From Himantopus leucocephalus (lineage: Eukaryota; Chordata; Aves; Charadriiformes; Recurvirostridae), in assembly GCA_003993805.1 (NCBI GenBank), contig RSEF01000003.1, positions 42,804,308 to 42,868,307 of the forward strand: a DNA stretch of 64,000 nucleotides, written 5' to 3'. Positions 1 to 11,435 of this stretch are shown here, in pieces (the first letter of the stretch is position 1; each line of letters opens with the position of its first letter). A model generated the notes under the pieces. That model was not told where the DNA came from and did not search any database. It saw nothing but the letters and a program-made list of their open reading frames with translations. Both the position numbers and the translations under genes were made by a program.

Positions 1-92
1 CTAATCTAAATTTCCACTCTTCCAGTTTAAAGCCATTCCCCCTCGTTCTATCACTACATGACCTATAATCTCCCTATAATAAGTTTATAGGG
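1..92 (-). mobile_element. CR1 LINE fragment (continues off the left edge)
   Basis: The minus strand reads as the stretch after the CR1 reverse-transcriptase ORF that typically runs ...CATGTAGTGATAGAACGAGG then GGGAATGGCTTTAAACTGG, and so on to TTTAGATTAG. That segment is highly characteristic of avian CR1 copies. It degrades after about position 65-92. The rest of the copy should lie left of the window. Confidence 0.75.
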
Positions 93-2595
93 AAAGAAGA
101 AGAGCTGTGAAAGCATACAGAAAAGAAAGGAAACAAGAAAACTGAGTTTTCTGCTGGGGTTGGGTTGGGTGGGTTTTTTTGCCAAGATCTCCCCTTTCAT
201 TGGTGTTATATCTTCTTAATGTTTTACAAGGAATTGATTTTCCTCAGCACCTTGTAAATGTTTGTTAATATAGAACAGGGCAGAAAGGACAGTGTCACAG
301 TGACAGAGTCTAATAGCCACGACAGTTTTGTTTATAAAAAGGAGTCCTGGACAAAGAAACGTAAGGCATCTCACAGAGGTATCCCACATGTTAGTTAAGT
401 GGCCAGTTCCCTGCACTGGGAATTATTAGATATCCCACTACGCTAACCTTGCACTGACCCAGGGCTGTCGTCACTTGGCAACAGATAGGAGCTGTGACTC
501 ACTCAATAGAAGATAAACACATTTGTCAACTATTGGAGAGATTTTTGACCAACTGTGGAAGCTGGGACCAGTCCTGTAGCTTTTCATAACTTTCTCATTG
601 TTGACAGCAGTGACTCTGAAGGCATTGCACTGCTTTACACACAAATTATTTCAGGCAGTCGCTGGAGCCCTGCCTATGCTTACCTGTTATGTCAGAGAAG
701 AAAGGAAACCATGGTATTTAAAATAGAAAGAAGCAAAATACTACAAAAATTTTGGGCCTGGAAATAGATGAGTTTGCAGTGTGTACATCTAGGAACCGAC
801 TTCCAGCTGCTGTAACAGAGAGTCCACTGAGTCTTTCTTTATGCAGTTCTTATGAGGAGTTGACAGGGGACCAAGATGAGACTCTACAATGCTCCTTTCA
901 TCACAGTACACAGATGGAAACTACCACAGTATCAGCAGAGAAATAACAAAAATCTGCCATCAGAGCCAGATCTGAAAACAGTCGGTATTTCCATTTCTCT
1001 GATTACTTATTTACTGAGATTACTTCATTGTTAGAATCATTTGTATCTGTTCTGTTTGATGAAGTAAGTTTTAGATTACAAAAATGTCTACTCAGAACTG
1101 CTTTATAAATGCATAAGATTTGGAGTTGGAGCTCAAAGGGAGTCCCCAGGTCCTCCTATTCCTCAGACTACAAATAGGAGAACAGGGTTTATTTACAACT
1201 CTCTTCTAAAGCTATCCAGTGAGTCACACAGCTGGTATGAGAAAGCTGCAGTTCCAGAAAAGCTGAGTCAGAGCTGGTATCCCAGAGCAAGCTGTAAAAG
1301 CACAAAGAGGGTAGCTGTTGCCCTTTCTGGGGTCCAAGTTGTCTGTGGGTAATAAAAGCCTCCCCTGTGGAAAGGGGAACAAGATTACCATGGCATTTAT
1401 TTTCGATCTGTTGGGAAACTAGAGTTCATCTTCTCTCTCTTCAGTCTTATGGATGCAAAGTTTGTTTTTGATTGAAGGAAGGGATCAAATTGAAGTCCTT
1501 CAAGCTGGGCAAGGAATTACTTAGCACTTGTTAGAAGTGTGACACATCAACTTCATGGGAAAGTGGTACAGTGAAGCCAGCAAGGTCATGGCTGGAGGGA
1601 AAACATTCCCTTTCAGGTCCAAGTGACATAAGGGCAGTGGTGAACATGAACATGAGAATGTTGTTGAGGGTAAAGCTGCCAGTTTTTCTTGCTATATAGA
1701 AAATTCACTTTTCAATACACATCCCACACAATCAATTCTGCCAGCTACCAAACAGAATTTCTACAACTTTAGTGAAAAACAGAACAAAGAGGAAAAAATA
1801 ACCCTGAGTAGGGCAACCTTAGAACAGCAAGTACAGATTAAGTCAGGCTTCCTCTGGAAAAAAAGTATTTAAATTAAATAAAAATAACTAATTCAGTGAC
1901 AACTACTGAATTGGAAGTTTTAATGGTCCATTAACAAACCAGCTAGATTTCCTCCAAACCTCAAAGATTTTAACAGTGAAATGATTTGTAGTTATAACTC
2001 TTTTTCAGCACAATTAACTATCACTTCAGGATAAGCCTGCAATAGCTAAGACACACTGTTTTAGACCTTTGCACTGCCTTGTCCAAGTGATGAATCTGTA
2101 ACTAAAATCTAATCTGTTAAATCTAAGTCTGGATTAGATATAATAAAGAAACAAAATCCAACCCCCCCCAAAAGCCAAAGCACAGGACTACAGAAAAAGC
2201 AGAAGTCCTACCTCAACTTGAAAGTGACATGCTGTGAAATAACAAATTAATAACTGCTCACTTTAATTTTTCTTCTTTTACAAATTTGAATTTTATTTCC
2301 ATGTGAAATCTACAGCTAAATAATGGCACAAAAAGGACAGAAGCAATCAATAATCATTTCCACTTTCTATTTGGAAACATTCTGAATGGGGAGGTTTTAT
2401 GAGATGAATAGAAAGTACTTCAGGCACCTTCTTCAGTTACCTAATGGATTGTGATCACTAACTGCATCAAGAACTCCTAAATTCAACTCACATTAGAAGT
2501 CAGTGCAGATCCTAGAAGCTCCGATTTCCATCTCTGTGAGATGAATCACATCCTGAAAGCCAGTGGGCAGCGCTTTTAAGAAATGTGTAACTCAC
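1..2595 (-). other. NID1: NID1 intron 10 (partial)
   Basis: Non-coding sequence downstream of exon 10 on the gene strand. I looked for the next EGF exon (an NYC-x-TG-x-HNC type motif) on the minus strand and did not find it, so the next exon should lie left of the window. The only recognisable element is a CR1 fragment at 1-92. A short C-run lies at about 2162-2168. Open readings of 60-70 codons here have no family resemblance. Confidence 0.8.
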
Positions 2596-2724
2596 CAACA
2601 CAAGTCCGCCCATCTGCTGCAAACTGGTATCCTTCAACACACTCACAGCGGTAGGTTCCTGGCTGGTTATTGCAGACTGCATTGCTACCACATAGACCTT
2701 GTTGCTCTGAACATTCATCGACAT
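2596..2724 (-). CDS. NID1: NID1 coding exon 10: calcium-binding EGF-like module 3 (last exon in the window)
   Basis: 129 bp, phase 1-1, residues 719-761 plus one base. It begins DVDECSEQQGLCGSNAVC, the D-x-D-E-C signature of calcium-binding EGF modules. The segment CNNQPGTYRC fits the Asp/Asn beta-hydroxylation pattern C-x-[DN]-x4-[FY]-x-C. It ends CECVEGYQF followed by ADGRTCV. Acceptor ATTCTAG lies before 2724. Donor GTGAGT begins at 2595. The gene continues to the left: roughly 480 further residues of EGF, thyroglobulin type-1 and YWTD-propeller modules are expected, and none was seen in 1-2595. Confidence 0.95.
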
Positions 2725-3759
2725 CTAGAATATTATAAGGATTCCAGTTATTACAAAGATGCATTTAGTACTGATGCTAGAAAAACAGAAACTGTGCAAC
2801 AGTTGAATTATAGCTGGCTTGCATATTTAAACCACATCGTGGATAGACCATATCTCTTAAGAGATCTTAGTAACCTGAAAGTAAGTTTTCAGGTAACTGT
2901 GTCCTTAGCTAATCTGCACCAAAAAAACCTAGAAGAGGTTCTATAATGGAGTAATAAGGGGAACTGACAGGAAATTAGAGAAGAACGAGGAGCCACTGAG
3001 AAAGAAAATGCAACCTACAAGGTGTTCAGAAGCAGTAATTACTACTGGGGGAGCATAAACTTTAGGAAAGACTTCCCGTTTCATTATCCATATACATTTC
3101 TAATCCACTGCTGCTCATCTCACAGCACCAGAGGACCGGGAGGGACAGCGCAATGCTGTTTTCATTTGCAAGTTGATTTAAGGGTTGGAGTGTTTTGGTC
3201 TTTTTATTAAAAAAACCAACTCCGTTAATTACTAGAGATGATGCATATTTCATTAATACACACCTTCACTTCTTGAAAACAAGTATTTGTGCGCAAATAC
3301 ATTAAGAATACAGAGCTGGGAAATAAAAGTCTCCTTGAACAGAAGGGATTTTCAAAGCAGATCTTGAAAAAGTTGATTTCAATTGGTTCTATGTATCTGT
3401 GTTCTGTGTGCATGCGCATATGCCATTCCTCATCTCTCTCAAGAACTTTTAACCTAGCTGAGTCATTTTAACCAGAATTTGCATTACAGCTGAGTTCCCA
3501 CAAGTTTTATGAAAAGATGAGCTGGGTAGGAAAGCTGCTTTGTAAGCTAGCAAAGCATACCCAAGTTTGACCCTTCAAGACAGTTAAACTTGCTTACTTT
3601 GATTATTGAGATATGTCAGCAACCCCAGCATCCCTCTAACATATCTTTCCCCAAACCAGCCTCTTATTTTGCTGGAATGGCTAGTCCTGAGGGTCAATAC
3701 ATTCCAAGCAAAATAAATTCTACATTAGTTGTCATTTTGTAATGGAAGTTTTCTGATAC
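2725..3759 (-). other. NID1: NID1 intron 9
   Basis: 1,035-bp phase-1 GT-AG intron between two EGF exons. I see no repeat, RNA gene or conserved coding segment in it. Overlapping short open readings on both strands are unrelated to any family I know. Confidence 0.85.
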
Positions 3760-3903
3760 CATAACAAACGTTTCCATCTCCGCGGAAGCCAATCGAACAT
3801 TCGCAGAAGAAACGATTTCCAGTTCCTGGACGACATATCGCATTGGTGTCACAGTTATGGGTACCAGTGTAGCAAGGATTCCGGTTAATATCAGCAGAAC
3901 CAT
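3760..3903 (-). CDS. NID1: NID1 coding exon 9: EGF-like module 2 with RGD
   Basis: 144 bp, phase 1-1, residues 671-718 plus one base. One EGF module with six cysteines: CYTGTHNCDTNAIC, FFCEC and GFRGDGNVCY. The RGD tripeptide is encoded by 3784-3776. In entactin/nidogen-1 an RGD at this place has been reported to support integrin-mediated cell attachment, and its retention here is visible directly. Acceptor CTTGTCAG lies before 3903. Donor GTATCA begins at 3759. Confidence 0.96.
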
Positions 3904-4855
3904 CTGACAAGAGAGACCATATTTAGCCATGACAACTCTATTCAAGTAATAGGACTCAGATAAGGCCCAGAAGGAGACTGCTTGTAGTGCGCATGAAACA
4001 AAGGAAAAGAATGCTTTTTGCACCAGGAAGAAGACGACTTGCAGGTGATATGCAGCACATGAACCTCAGACATGGCAATAGCACCTGTATTTCTTGTTAC
4101 TTGTGCAAAGGACTGCTGAGTTAAAAAATAGAGAAGCCACAACCCCTCTAAAGAGCAAGGCTGACAAAGATAATGAAACTTCCAGCCACTGACACTAGAC
4201 TCAAAATATGATTCTTAACAGCTCAGCTTGTTCATTTTAATTAGTAGAACTTCATCTTTGTAACAAACAGGAGTGAGCACAGATTTTTCTTATACTTATC
4301 TGGTGTGCATTTTCCAATTGCTCCTTTGCTTTTGTCTGATTTTAGTGCAAACAGACAAACTTGGACAGCTCATCCAAAAAATGACACTTCATAGGCTGCC
4401 TACCTTCCAAAGATAAAATACCATGTTTCAGGATAAGTTATAGAAACTAGCTATTTCAATGGCAAATTTTGCTTCTTTTGCCCTTTGCTCTGACAATACA
4501 AAAAATCCGTTAATAGAGGAACTATAAGTTTGGTAAATATAAACAATACACTCCATGTATCTGAGCAGCAATAGATTCAAGGTAGTACATTGAGATTATT
4601 TCAGGGAATTAGACACAAACTGCGCTGAATTTCAAGAGGAGATAATTACTTCAATATTCTTCCCCAAGTGAAAATACAAACTTTCAACAGTGCTATTTCT
4701 CTTCTTAATTGATGCACCCACACTCATATTGACTAATGCAATGAATTAATATAACTCATTAATTTAACCCAGCTAAGGCAGGCTAAAAGAATATAGAAGC
4801 CTGCTCTTAATTACTCATGGAAAAAGAAAAAGAAATTTTTCCAATACATACATAC
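3904..4855 (-). other. NID1: NID1 intron 8
   Basis: 952-bp phase-1 GT-AG intron (donor GTATGTATG) separating the G2 barrel from EGF-2. It is AT-rich and I recognised no element in it. Confidence 0.85.
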
Positions 4856-5101
4856 CACTGATTGGGCCAATGGAATTACTCATAGCATATCGCAGAATCT
4901 GCTCATCTCGGTTATACAGGACAAACACACTGTCCACTGAGAGCTGCTGAGTAGCGGAAGCAGCATGGTGAGAGTCATCATGAATGCATTCATCAAACGA
5001 GATGGTCTGTCGCCACTGATAGGCGCCCGTGTACGTGGAAGCAACCCCATCCCTTTCTGGCTCTGTCACTGTGTACTCCCTGGTGGATGATGAAGTGATC
5101 A
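4856..5101 (-). CDS. NID1: NID1 coding exon 8: G2 beta-barrel, part 3
   Basis: 246 bp, phase 1-1, residues 589-670 plus one base. It begins VITSSSTREYTVTEPERDG, passes YQWRQTISFDECIHDDS and ends SVDSVFVLYNRDEQILRYAM followed by SNSIGPISG. It completes the G2 globule. The two strands at its end carry the Glu-x3-Arg-Tyr type residues (DEQILRYAM) that in mouse nidogen line the perlecan-binding face; that role is taken from family knowledge. Acceptor ATGTTGCAG lies before 5101. Donor GTATGT begins at 4855. Confidence 0.96.
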
Positions 5102-6913
5102 CTGCAACATGGCAACAAACACACTGATCAGAACAGAGAACAAAAATACTCTGCCCAATGCTATCTGTAGACTTGGGATACAGGCCAAGTAGTGTAAACA
5201 GAAATTTCAAAAGCAAGAAGCTATGAAAGTGGATGTATTTCCAGGCACTTGACTAGGCTTACTCTGTTCTCAGATATCACAGCCTTGAGGAATGAGTTGT
5301 ATAATTTATCTTGACGTATTTTAAAAATTTAACTGTACTTTGTGGGTTACCAGGTAAAGAAAGGAAAATTCAACTCAGGAAACTCAGAGGTTTCTTTAGA
5401 TGAATTTACATAATGGTCCTATAAGCTAAGAAGGACAAAAGCCACCTCACCAGCACCAAACTACACCCGCTTTTAGTTCGTTGTGGTCTATTGGCCTTGG
5501 ATTTTGACAGACTCCTGAAGAAGATGCATGTCTGAGAGCACTTCTGTGCCTCACAACAGTTTTCTATATTGTGAAAAATTGTGACAAAAACTCTTCAAAG
5601 CAGATTTGGGTTTGCGGATCCTCCCACCACCAGAAAGCTCCTCAGAACACCGCTATTCTTCATATGGACACCAGAACACACCTGTATCAAGCCAGTTGCA
5701 ACAGCTGGCAAAAGCTGGATTTCTGCTAAGTAATGGTCTATCATATATGCCATAGGACAGCAGAAGAATAACTATTTGAGTACTGGTAAATCAAATCCAG
5801 CCTGAAGGATGCCTCCTTCCAGCCCCTGACTTTTCCTCCATGGGGACAGCATTTCTGCCAGGAAGGCAGGTGTTCTACAGAGCACACGCTGCCCAAACAA
5901 CTTCTTCAGAACTCTGAAGTTGTTCAGCACAAAGCGGAAGTTTCCTGCTGCCTCCAGCTCCTCCTCCTCACAGCCCATAACAACAGGCAAAGTATCAAGA
6001 GGGGTTCATCCCTGGCTATCAAAGCCAGACCTTAGTGGATATAAGGTAGTGGCGATGCAAAGACACCATTTTCAGTTATCTTTAGCAATTGAAGTGCACC
6101 CTTGGAGCAAAGTGTACTCTCTCCAGCGTTCATGTGCACGTGGGTGCACCACAGGCTGCTTCCTCTTTATTGCTCTGACAGCTGGGCTAGCTGGCCAGCT
6201 AGCCACTCCAACCTCACTTTGGTTTTGCTGTGTTGAGATACCCATAATTTTATCCAGGAAAGCAAAAGAAGGGAGATTCCGTTGTAAATAGTGAAATGAA
6301 AAATGGCTCTCTACCAAATCTCAAGAGTCTGAGATAAGGAAGAGAGAGAGAGGAGAGAAGTACTGAAGAGACAATGGAGAAACTGATAAGCGAATTAAGA
6401 GGCTCCTAATTTTCTGGTCAGTTGTTCAAATTCAGCTAAAATACTGACAAATGCTTGTTACTAACACAAGGCACAGTCATTGCAACACAGTTTACATGAC
6501 ACATACTGGTAAATAACCGGTTTGCACAATCTCATCAGTCAAGACCAAAGCCCACGTGATGGCATTACCACAAAAAGGTATACACCAGTACAGCTCCACC
6601 TGAAGAGACTTGTATGATTGCCATCAGCAGCATAAAAAAGGCCAATGGAAAGGGAAACCGAGTCTTTTGTTCAGAGAAAGTTACCCTTACATTTTTTTTT
6701 CAATAAAAAGATTAGAAATAATTGCATTGTCCCACCCAAAATCCACCTTCTTTCAGGACGTTTTCCTAAGAGGTAAAAAAGCAATTTTCTATAAATTGAA
6801 GGGTCCTAAGTACACCTGCCAAGAAGTGAATAAAATAATGTTTTTCAGATTGTTTTACTCTCTGCTCTGAGAAATGTGCACTTGCTTATCATTCCACTCT
6901 TAGGAAACCTTAC
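5102..6913 (-). other. NID1: NID1 intron 7
   Basis: 1,812-bp phase-1 intron interrupting the G2 barrel. It holds a 20-bp perfect palindrome (6185-6204, listed separately) and a GA-rich run at about 6338-6359. Open readings of 80-120 codons around 5920-6317 lie on both strands and have no domain. Confidence 0.85.
6185..6204. repeat. 20-bp perfect palindrome
   Basis: GGCTAGCTGGCCAGCTAGCC is its own reverse complement, centred between 6194 and 6195, in NID1 intron 7. It could extrude as a short hairpin. No known site matches it. Confidence 0.9.
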
Positions 6914-7114
6914 CAGAACTAGAAGTGTGATAGAGTTCAGTGTATGGTTCTATATGGACCGATGAGCCAGATGGAATCTCAGGTATTCTGCCTTCCATTT
7001 CTGTGCTGATGGTAAGGTGACCATGCTCATCAATTCCACTGAATTTCTGCTTTATAACCAGCTTCTCATTGTTGCCAAGAAAAGTTACTTCAGTTTGCCG
7101 TGTAAACTCGCCAC
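6914..7114 (-). CDS. NID1: NID1 coding exon 7: G2 beta-barrel, part 2
   Basis: 201 bp, phase 1-1, residues 522-588 plus one base. It encodes GGEFTRQTEVTFLGNNEKL, then KQKFSGIDEHGHLTISTEME and SSVHIEPYTELYHTSSSG. These match the central strands of nidogen-1 G2. Acceptor CTTTAG lies before 7114 and donor GTAAGG begins at 6913. The continuation KVS beyond the donor is intron. The next exon supplies VITSSSTREY, which is the family order. Confidence 0.96.
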
Positions 7115-8193
7115 CTAAAGAAACAGTATTAGTTAAACCACTTAACAGTGGTGTCTGAATCCTTCTATTCAAAGTATTGCTTCTAGTAGATATAACATAA
7201 AATATAAATTACTATTTTCTGCAACCTTTGATGTTTTGGCTTTCTACAGAAAAAATTTTCAGAGGTATGCTGGTATCCTTGGATACTGCAAGGAAACTAT
7301 CTTTTATTAAGCACTGAACACACTAAACTGAAAGTAAGCCTGAAGAAGCTGGGGGTTTTTAATTTAAAAAAAGTTCCAACAAAGCTAATAATAGTAGGCC
7401 TTATCCTACCTGTTAAAATGGCAAAGGAGTTGTACATTTTAGAGAAAACCTCCATTTGAAATAGTGAGTTAATAAAATTTAAAAAATCTAGTATGTGTGT
7501 TTCCAAATCAAAACCAAGTGAAACATATGTTGTAAATTCCAAAACAGATTCAAAAACCCCAAATACAAAAAAAAACCCAAACAAAAAGTTATGTTCAACT
7601 AAATTCATAGTACAGGGCTACAAAGGATAAAATTTTAAAAAGAAACACGTGTTCTCCAAGAACAGATTGGATCTACAGCTTGAATTCTTGTGCATAACCA
7701 ACCAGATTTGGCCTCAGACTCTCAAGAAAAGCTGTAATTGTGAACTGGGGTTTCCCTCAAACAAGTTAACGGAATCATTTGCGTCTCATGCAGGAATTGC
7801 TTCTGTTAAGAATTTCAGACCTTCATGAGGTCAGATTTTCATTTCTCTTTTGCTCCATTGGTACAATCAGGCAATTAACATGTTAGACCTCTTGTAGATG
7901 TAGGGGCAGCTTTTTTTCAGTAGCTCTGTACACTCTAGTACCAAAATTCAGATCTGGCCAAACCATTCTTCTTTCTAACAGACTTACATGCTTGTGCACC
8001 GACAGTAAATTAAAAAGCCCAATATCTATACACTGTAAACAAGAAAAATAGCGAGAAGTTTGATTACAAATAATCAATTTGTAGCTCAAAATAAGCATGT
8101 TTTCATCCTATATTGCTTCTAAACACACATTTTTCTCTCAAGAGAGAGGAAAGCATAGCACAGTTTTGAACATTATTTTAATTAAGAAGTTAC
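7115..8193 (-). other. NID1: NID1 intron 6
   Basis: 1,079-bp phase-1 intron inside the G2-coding part. It is AT-rich, with an A-rich run near 7560-7580. No repeat family or RNA gene was recognised. Confidence 0.85.
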
Positions 8194-8445
8194 CAGTAAC
8201 ACTGAATCCATTTTTATATCCTTGCTGTTCCACAGCAAACATCCATCCTATGATACCTCCGATAGAGGCAAGAGGCAGTAACGAATACCCCAAAGTCTCT
8301 GGGATTGTGCTGATAGCAGTGTAGGCACGCCCTTGGTTCATCACGACATAGGAGTGGAGATCAGTGTTCTCAAATATAACTGGAACAGGATTATTTCCTA
8401 CAAAGATTCTTCCTTTGACCTTCCCGTTGACTCTCTGAGGAGAAC
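8194..8445 (-). CDS. NID1: NID1 coding exon 6: G2 beta-barrel, part 1
   Basis: 252 bp, phase 1-1, residues 438-521 plus one base. It contains SPQRVNGKVKGRIFVG, ENTDLHSYVVMNQGRAYTAI and GGIIGWMFAVEQQGYKNGFS, the opening strands of the nidogen G2 domain. This 11-stranded barrel resembles GFP and binds perlecan and collagen IV. The acceptor precedes 8445 (ATTTGCCAG). The donor GTAACT begins at 8193. The frame is intact and conservation with mammals is very high, as expected for the ligand-binding domain. Confidence 0.97.
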
Positions 8446-9734
8446 CTGGCAAATCAATACAATGCATCAGAACAAAATGACAGTTTTCACGTACTCTCCA
8501 AGGAACTTGTTCAGAGCATTCACTATGTTCAAAGATATCAGTGTTGAAATAAATGGCAAACAAATGCTCACAGAATTCAACTGGCAGGAAACTGCCTACA
8601 AACAAGGTGTTAAATTTGCTTATGTACATACATATGTGCATGCATGTGTGTGTTGTCATTGTACAGATGACTAAGTGGCCAAAATTGCCTGAAGGGATGC
8701 CCTTTATCCTAATTAACAATTTTGTCTGCAAGGCTAACGCCATAAACAGACTAAGTTGTTACAGTCTCTCTGACATTAAGTGGCACGGAGAAACTTCTTT
8801 TGAAGATCACACTTCATATCAATACCTACTGAAGGTAAATTTGTTCATTCCCTATTAGAAGGCTAACACCATTAGGTGTTAGAATAATTGACCTATTATT
8901 CTAACCTATTCTATTTTTTCACTCAAAACTATTGACCACTTTAAAACTGTCCATGTTTTACAGAAGTAGCTACTTTGGATTGCTAGTTTTCTTTGTATAT
9001 AATTTCCTATGTGCAAATTCAAATTCCACTATCATCAGATCCTTCTTTTCCTTCTCTGGAAAATTCAATTTTATGAACAGAAAGCTAAGTAGTAGATTTT
9101 GCTTTCCTGCCTCATAAAACACAAAGTCTGCAGTCAGCTATTTTAGTTGTTGAAATGCATCTATACTCTTCAGTCAAGCCACTATGAGGATTACAAGTGT
9201 ATACATAAGAAATTCCTTTATAGATTTTACACGGGAACAAAGTTTAAACGGGTATCTAACAAAAACCTGGCAGATTAGCCCTACCGTAAAGAAGCTTAAG
9301 AGTCAGACAAAGAGGAGCCACGCTCTTTAGTTTGATGATCAAAGTTAATTTGTTTATTCCCTTTGAACTGTCCATTTCTAGAGTGGGGACCAAATGAGGT
9401 TACAACACGTTGGAACTTCACGACTAATTCTAGCAATAAACATTGGATGTTACGCTATCTAATTTAATTACATCAGTTAAGCAAGAGTTTATTTTTTCTA
9501 GAAAGTCATGTTAAAATGCATAATGCATATAATTGACCACCTAAAATAATTTACTTAATCAAAAAAACCCACACCATTTTAGAAAGTATAGCTCACTTAA
9601 AACATCACTGAGATGTATTGAAAGGTAAGTCCTTCAAGAAGTATTTAACCATGTCTTTTTTAGTATTGAAAACAGGTCCCCTCATTCAAGAATGAGTAAT
9701 TGCTGCACATGTACCTAGTTTTCAAAAAAGTTAC
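8446..9734 (-). other. NID1: NID1 intron 5
   Basis: 1,289-bp phase-1 intron between EGF-1 and the G2 barrel. A small alternating CATA/TGCATG run lies at about 8620-8655. Nothing else was recognised. Confidence 0.85.
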
Positions 9735-9884
9735 CTTCTGCTACACATTGTCTACCATTTCCTTTGTAACCAGCAATACAACTGCAACAAAATCCGTTGG
9801 GATAATCTTTGCAAATAGCATGAACAGAGCACTGGTGGCGGTTGTTAGCACAGGTCTGTTGGACATCTGTGTGGTAGCGAAACA
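9735..9884 (-). CDS. NID1: NID1 coding exon 5: EGF-like module 1
   Basis: 150 bp, phase 1 at both ends, residues 388-437 plus one base. It encodes one EGF-like module with the spacing CANNRHQCSVHAIC, then FCCSC, then GYKGNGRQC, followed by VAEG. The double cysteine (FCCSC) is a nidogen hallmark. The acceptor is TTCTGCAG and the donor is GTAACT. Being a symmetric 1-1 exon that carries exactly one module, it is a classic shuffled EGF exon. It precedes the G2 barrel, as in mammalian nidogen-1. Confidence 0.97.
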
Positions 9885-11007
9885 CTGCAGAAAATAAGAT
9901 CAGACACTTACACTTCATGTAATTACTATAATATTCACATATCCCCAGTTTAGTTTAAAAATATCTCTAGACTAACTTGATTAGGTTTTTTTTCATTTTC
10001 TCTTTAAGGAAAACAAACAATTGCAATTGATTTTTGCTAACCTTGTGATATGCAAGTAACAGTCTACTATTCTGCAGAAAACATCAGGGCTTTAGATGTC
10101 AGAAAATTTCAATTCTGTTGATTTCAGAAGATCTATATTAATATAGACCTCTTAAACTGTCTTGGTGAAACTAAATACACAATAAGTGTAACCTGTCCTT
10201 TGTTTCCAAAGCAAATCAAAAAGGACCCTTTCTAACCTCCTAACAAAACTCGTCAATACAGTAGCCAGGACTATGCACCAACTGAGGCACTGTGTAAACC
10301 TAATTGGCTTACCCTATACTTCATGGAGATAGCAATTCTCACATCTGCTTCAAGAAACAACTAACATCTGGGCAGTCAGTCACACAGTTCTTAATTTTCT
10401 ACAAACACTTTCTTGGAAGTTAGAATCGCTAATCCCACCCTTGTAAAACTTAAGGCCATGAAACCCTAGCCAACAATTTTTACAACAGTTACTATTCCCA
10501 ACCTTTGTTAAATCACCTGTATTCAGCAACATACCTATGAAAGGAAATAAGCTAGGCTGCAGTAGAACTGATCATAAAATCCTTACTAGCAGCAGCCACT
10601 TAATGCAGCTACTAAACTTAAGATCATACCTTTAACAACAGTCCTGGGCAAAAGAGAAGGGGAAATCAGTTGCCGCTAAGAATACATCAGCTTTAGGAAC
10701 AGAATTATCCCTATTAGAAGCTTTCCTGAGGAGAGATTCAGGTTTCACAGACACAGTGTAAATGTGCTCTCCTGTGAGCTTGACTGGGGCACTAGTTTAC
10801 TAGACTTGCGAGATCTGAATCTGAGGTGATGTCCAAGTTAACTACCTCGATGAATAACACAAACTTATTAAATGTGTCCAGATTTTCAGATATGAAGGTA
10901 GTGAGAAGGAAACAGATTATTCCTTTAGTAGTTCAATTTCTTGCACACCTGTGTTTTTTGCAGCCTATCCATCTTAGAAGTATCCAAGCCATACAAAAGA
11001 CCCTTAC
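9885..11007 (-). other. NID1: NID1 intron 4
   Basis: 1,123-bp phase-1 intron between the linker exon and EGF-1. I see nothing recognisable in it. Confidence 0.85.
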
Positions 11008-11435
11008 CTATACCAGTTTCATCAAATTCTTCCACATCTATGACTTGGGGTTGCTGTGGGGGGAACTGCTGGACGTGGAACTGGCGAGGTGGAGCTTTTG
11101 CTGTCGGGAAATCTTGATGACTGTAAAAAGACTCAGTCGAAGGTGTTCCTGTTACATCTTGGTATGAAGTCAGAAAGTCTTCTGCAGCTGGCTGAGGAAC
11201 ACTATATGTAACATGGTGCTGATCCTCTTCTGTGCTGTCTGTAGTACTGGTGACATACTGCTGTCTTATTTCAGTGGAGCCATAGTCTGACATAAAGGGT
11301 TTTGAAGTCATCTCCTGGTCTTGTTCGTTGGACTCTAGGCTCTCCAAAACATTGCTAATCTTGGCAGGCACAATACTGTCAGATGAGCTACCAATCTCGA
11401 ACACCCAGACACCTTGTTTCCCAGAATTGCTGCTT
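11008..11435 (-). CDS. NID1: NID1 coding exon 4: end of G1 and flexible linker
   Basis: 428 bp, entering in phase 2 and leaving in phase 1; residues 245-387 plus one base. It begins SSNSGKQGVWVFEIGSSSD, the conserved end of the G1 globule. About 115 residues without cysteine follow, rich in Ser, Thr, Gln, Asp/Glu and Pro, and it closes with the conserved QPQVIDVEEFDETG. In the family this is the protease-sensitive link between the G1 and G2 globules. Its middle is clearly less conserved than the flanks. The donor is GTAAGG with its first base at 11007. An apparent read-through beyond this point is intron, because the next exon restores ETG-IVFRYH. Confidence 0.95.

Noticed and set aside
2563..2946. 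127-codon open reading on the plus strand opposite NID1 exon 10
   Set aside because: It is the antisense shadow of the EGF-3 exon plus intron; no domain, while the minus strand has a clear calcium-binding EGF with proper splice sites.
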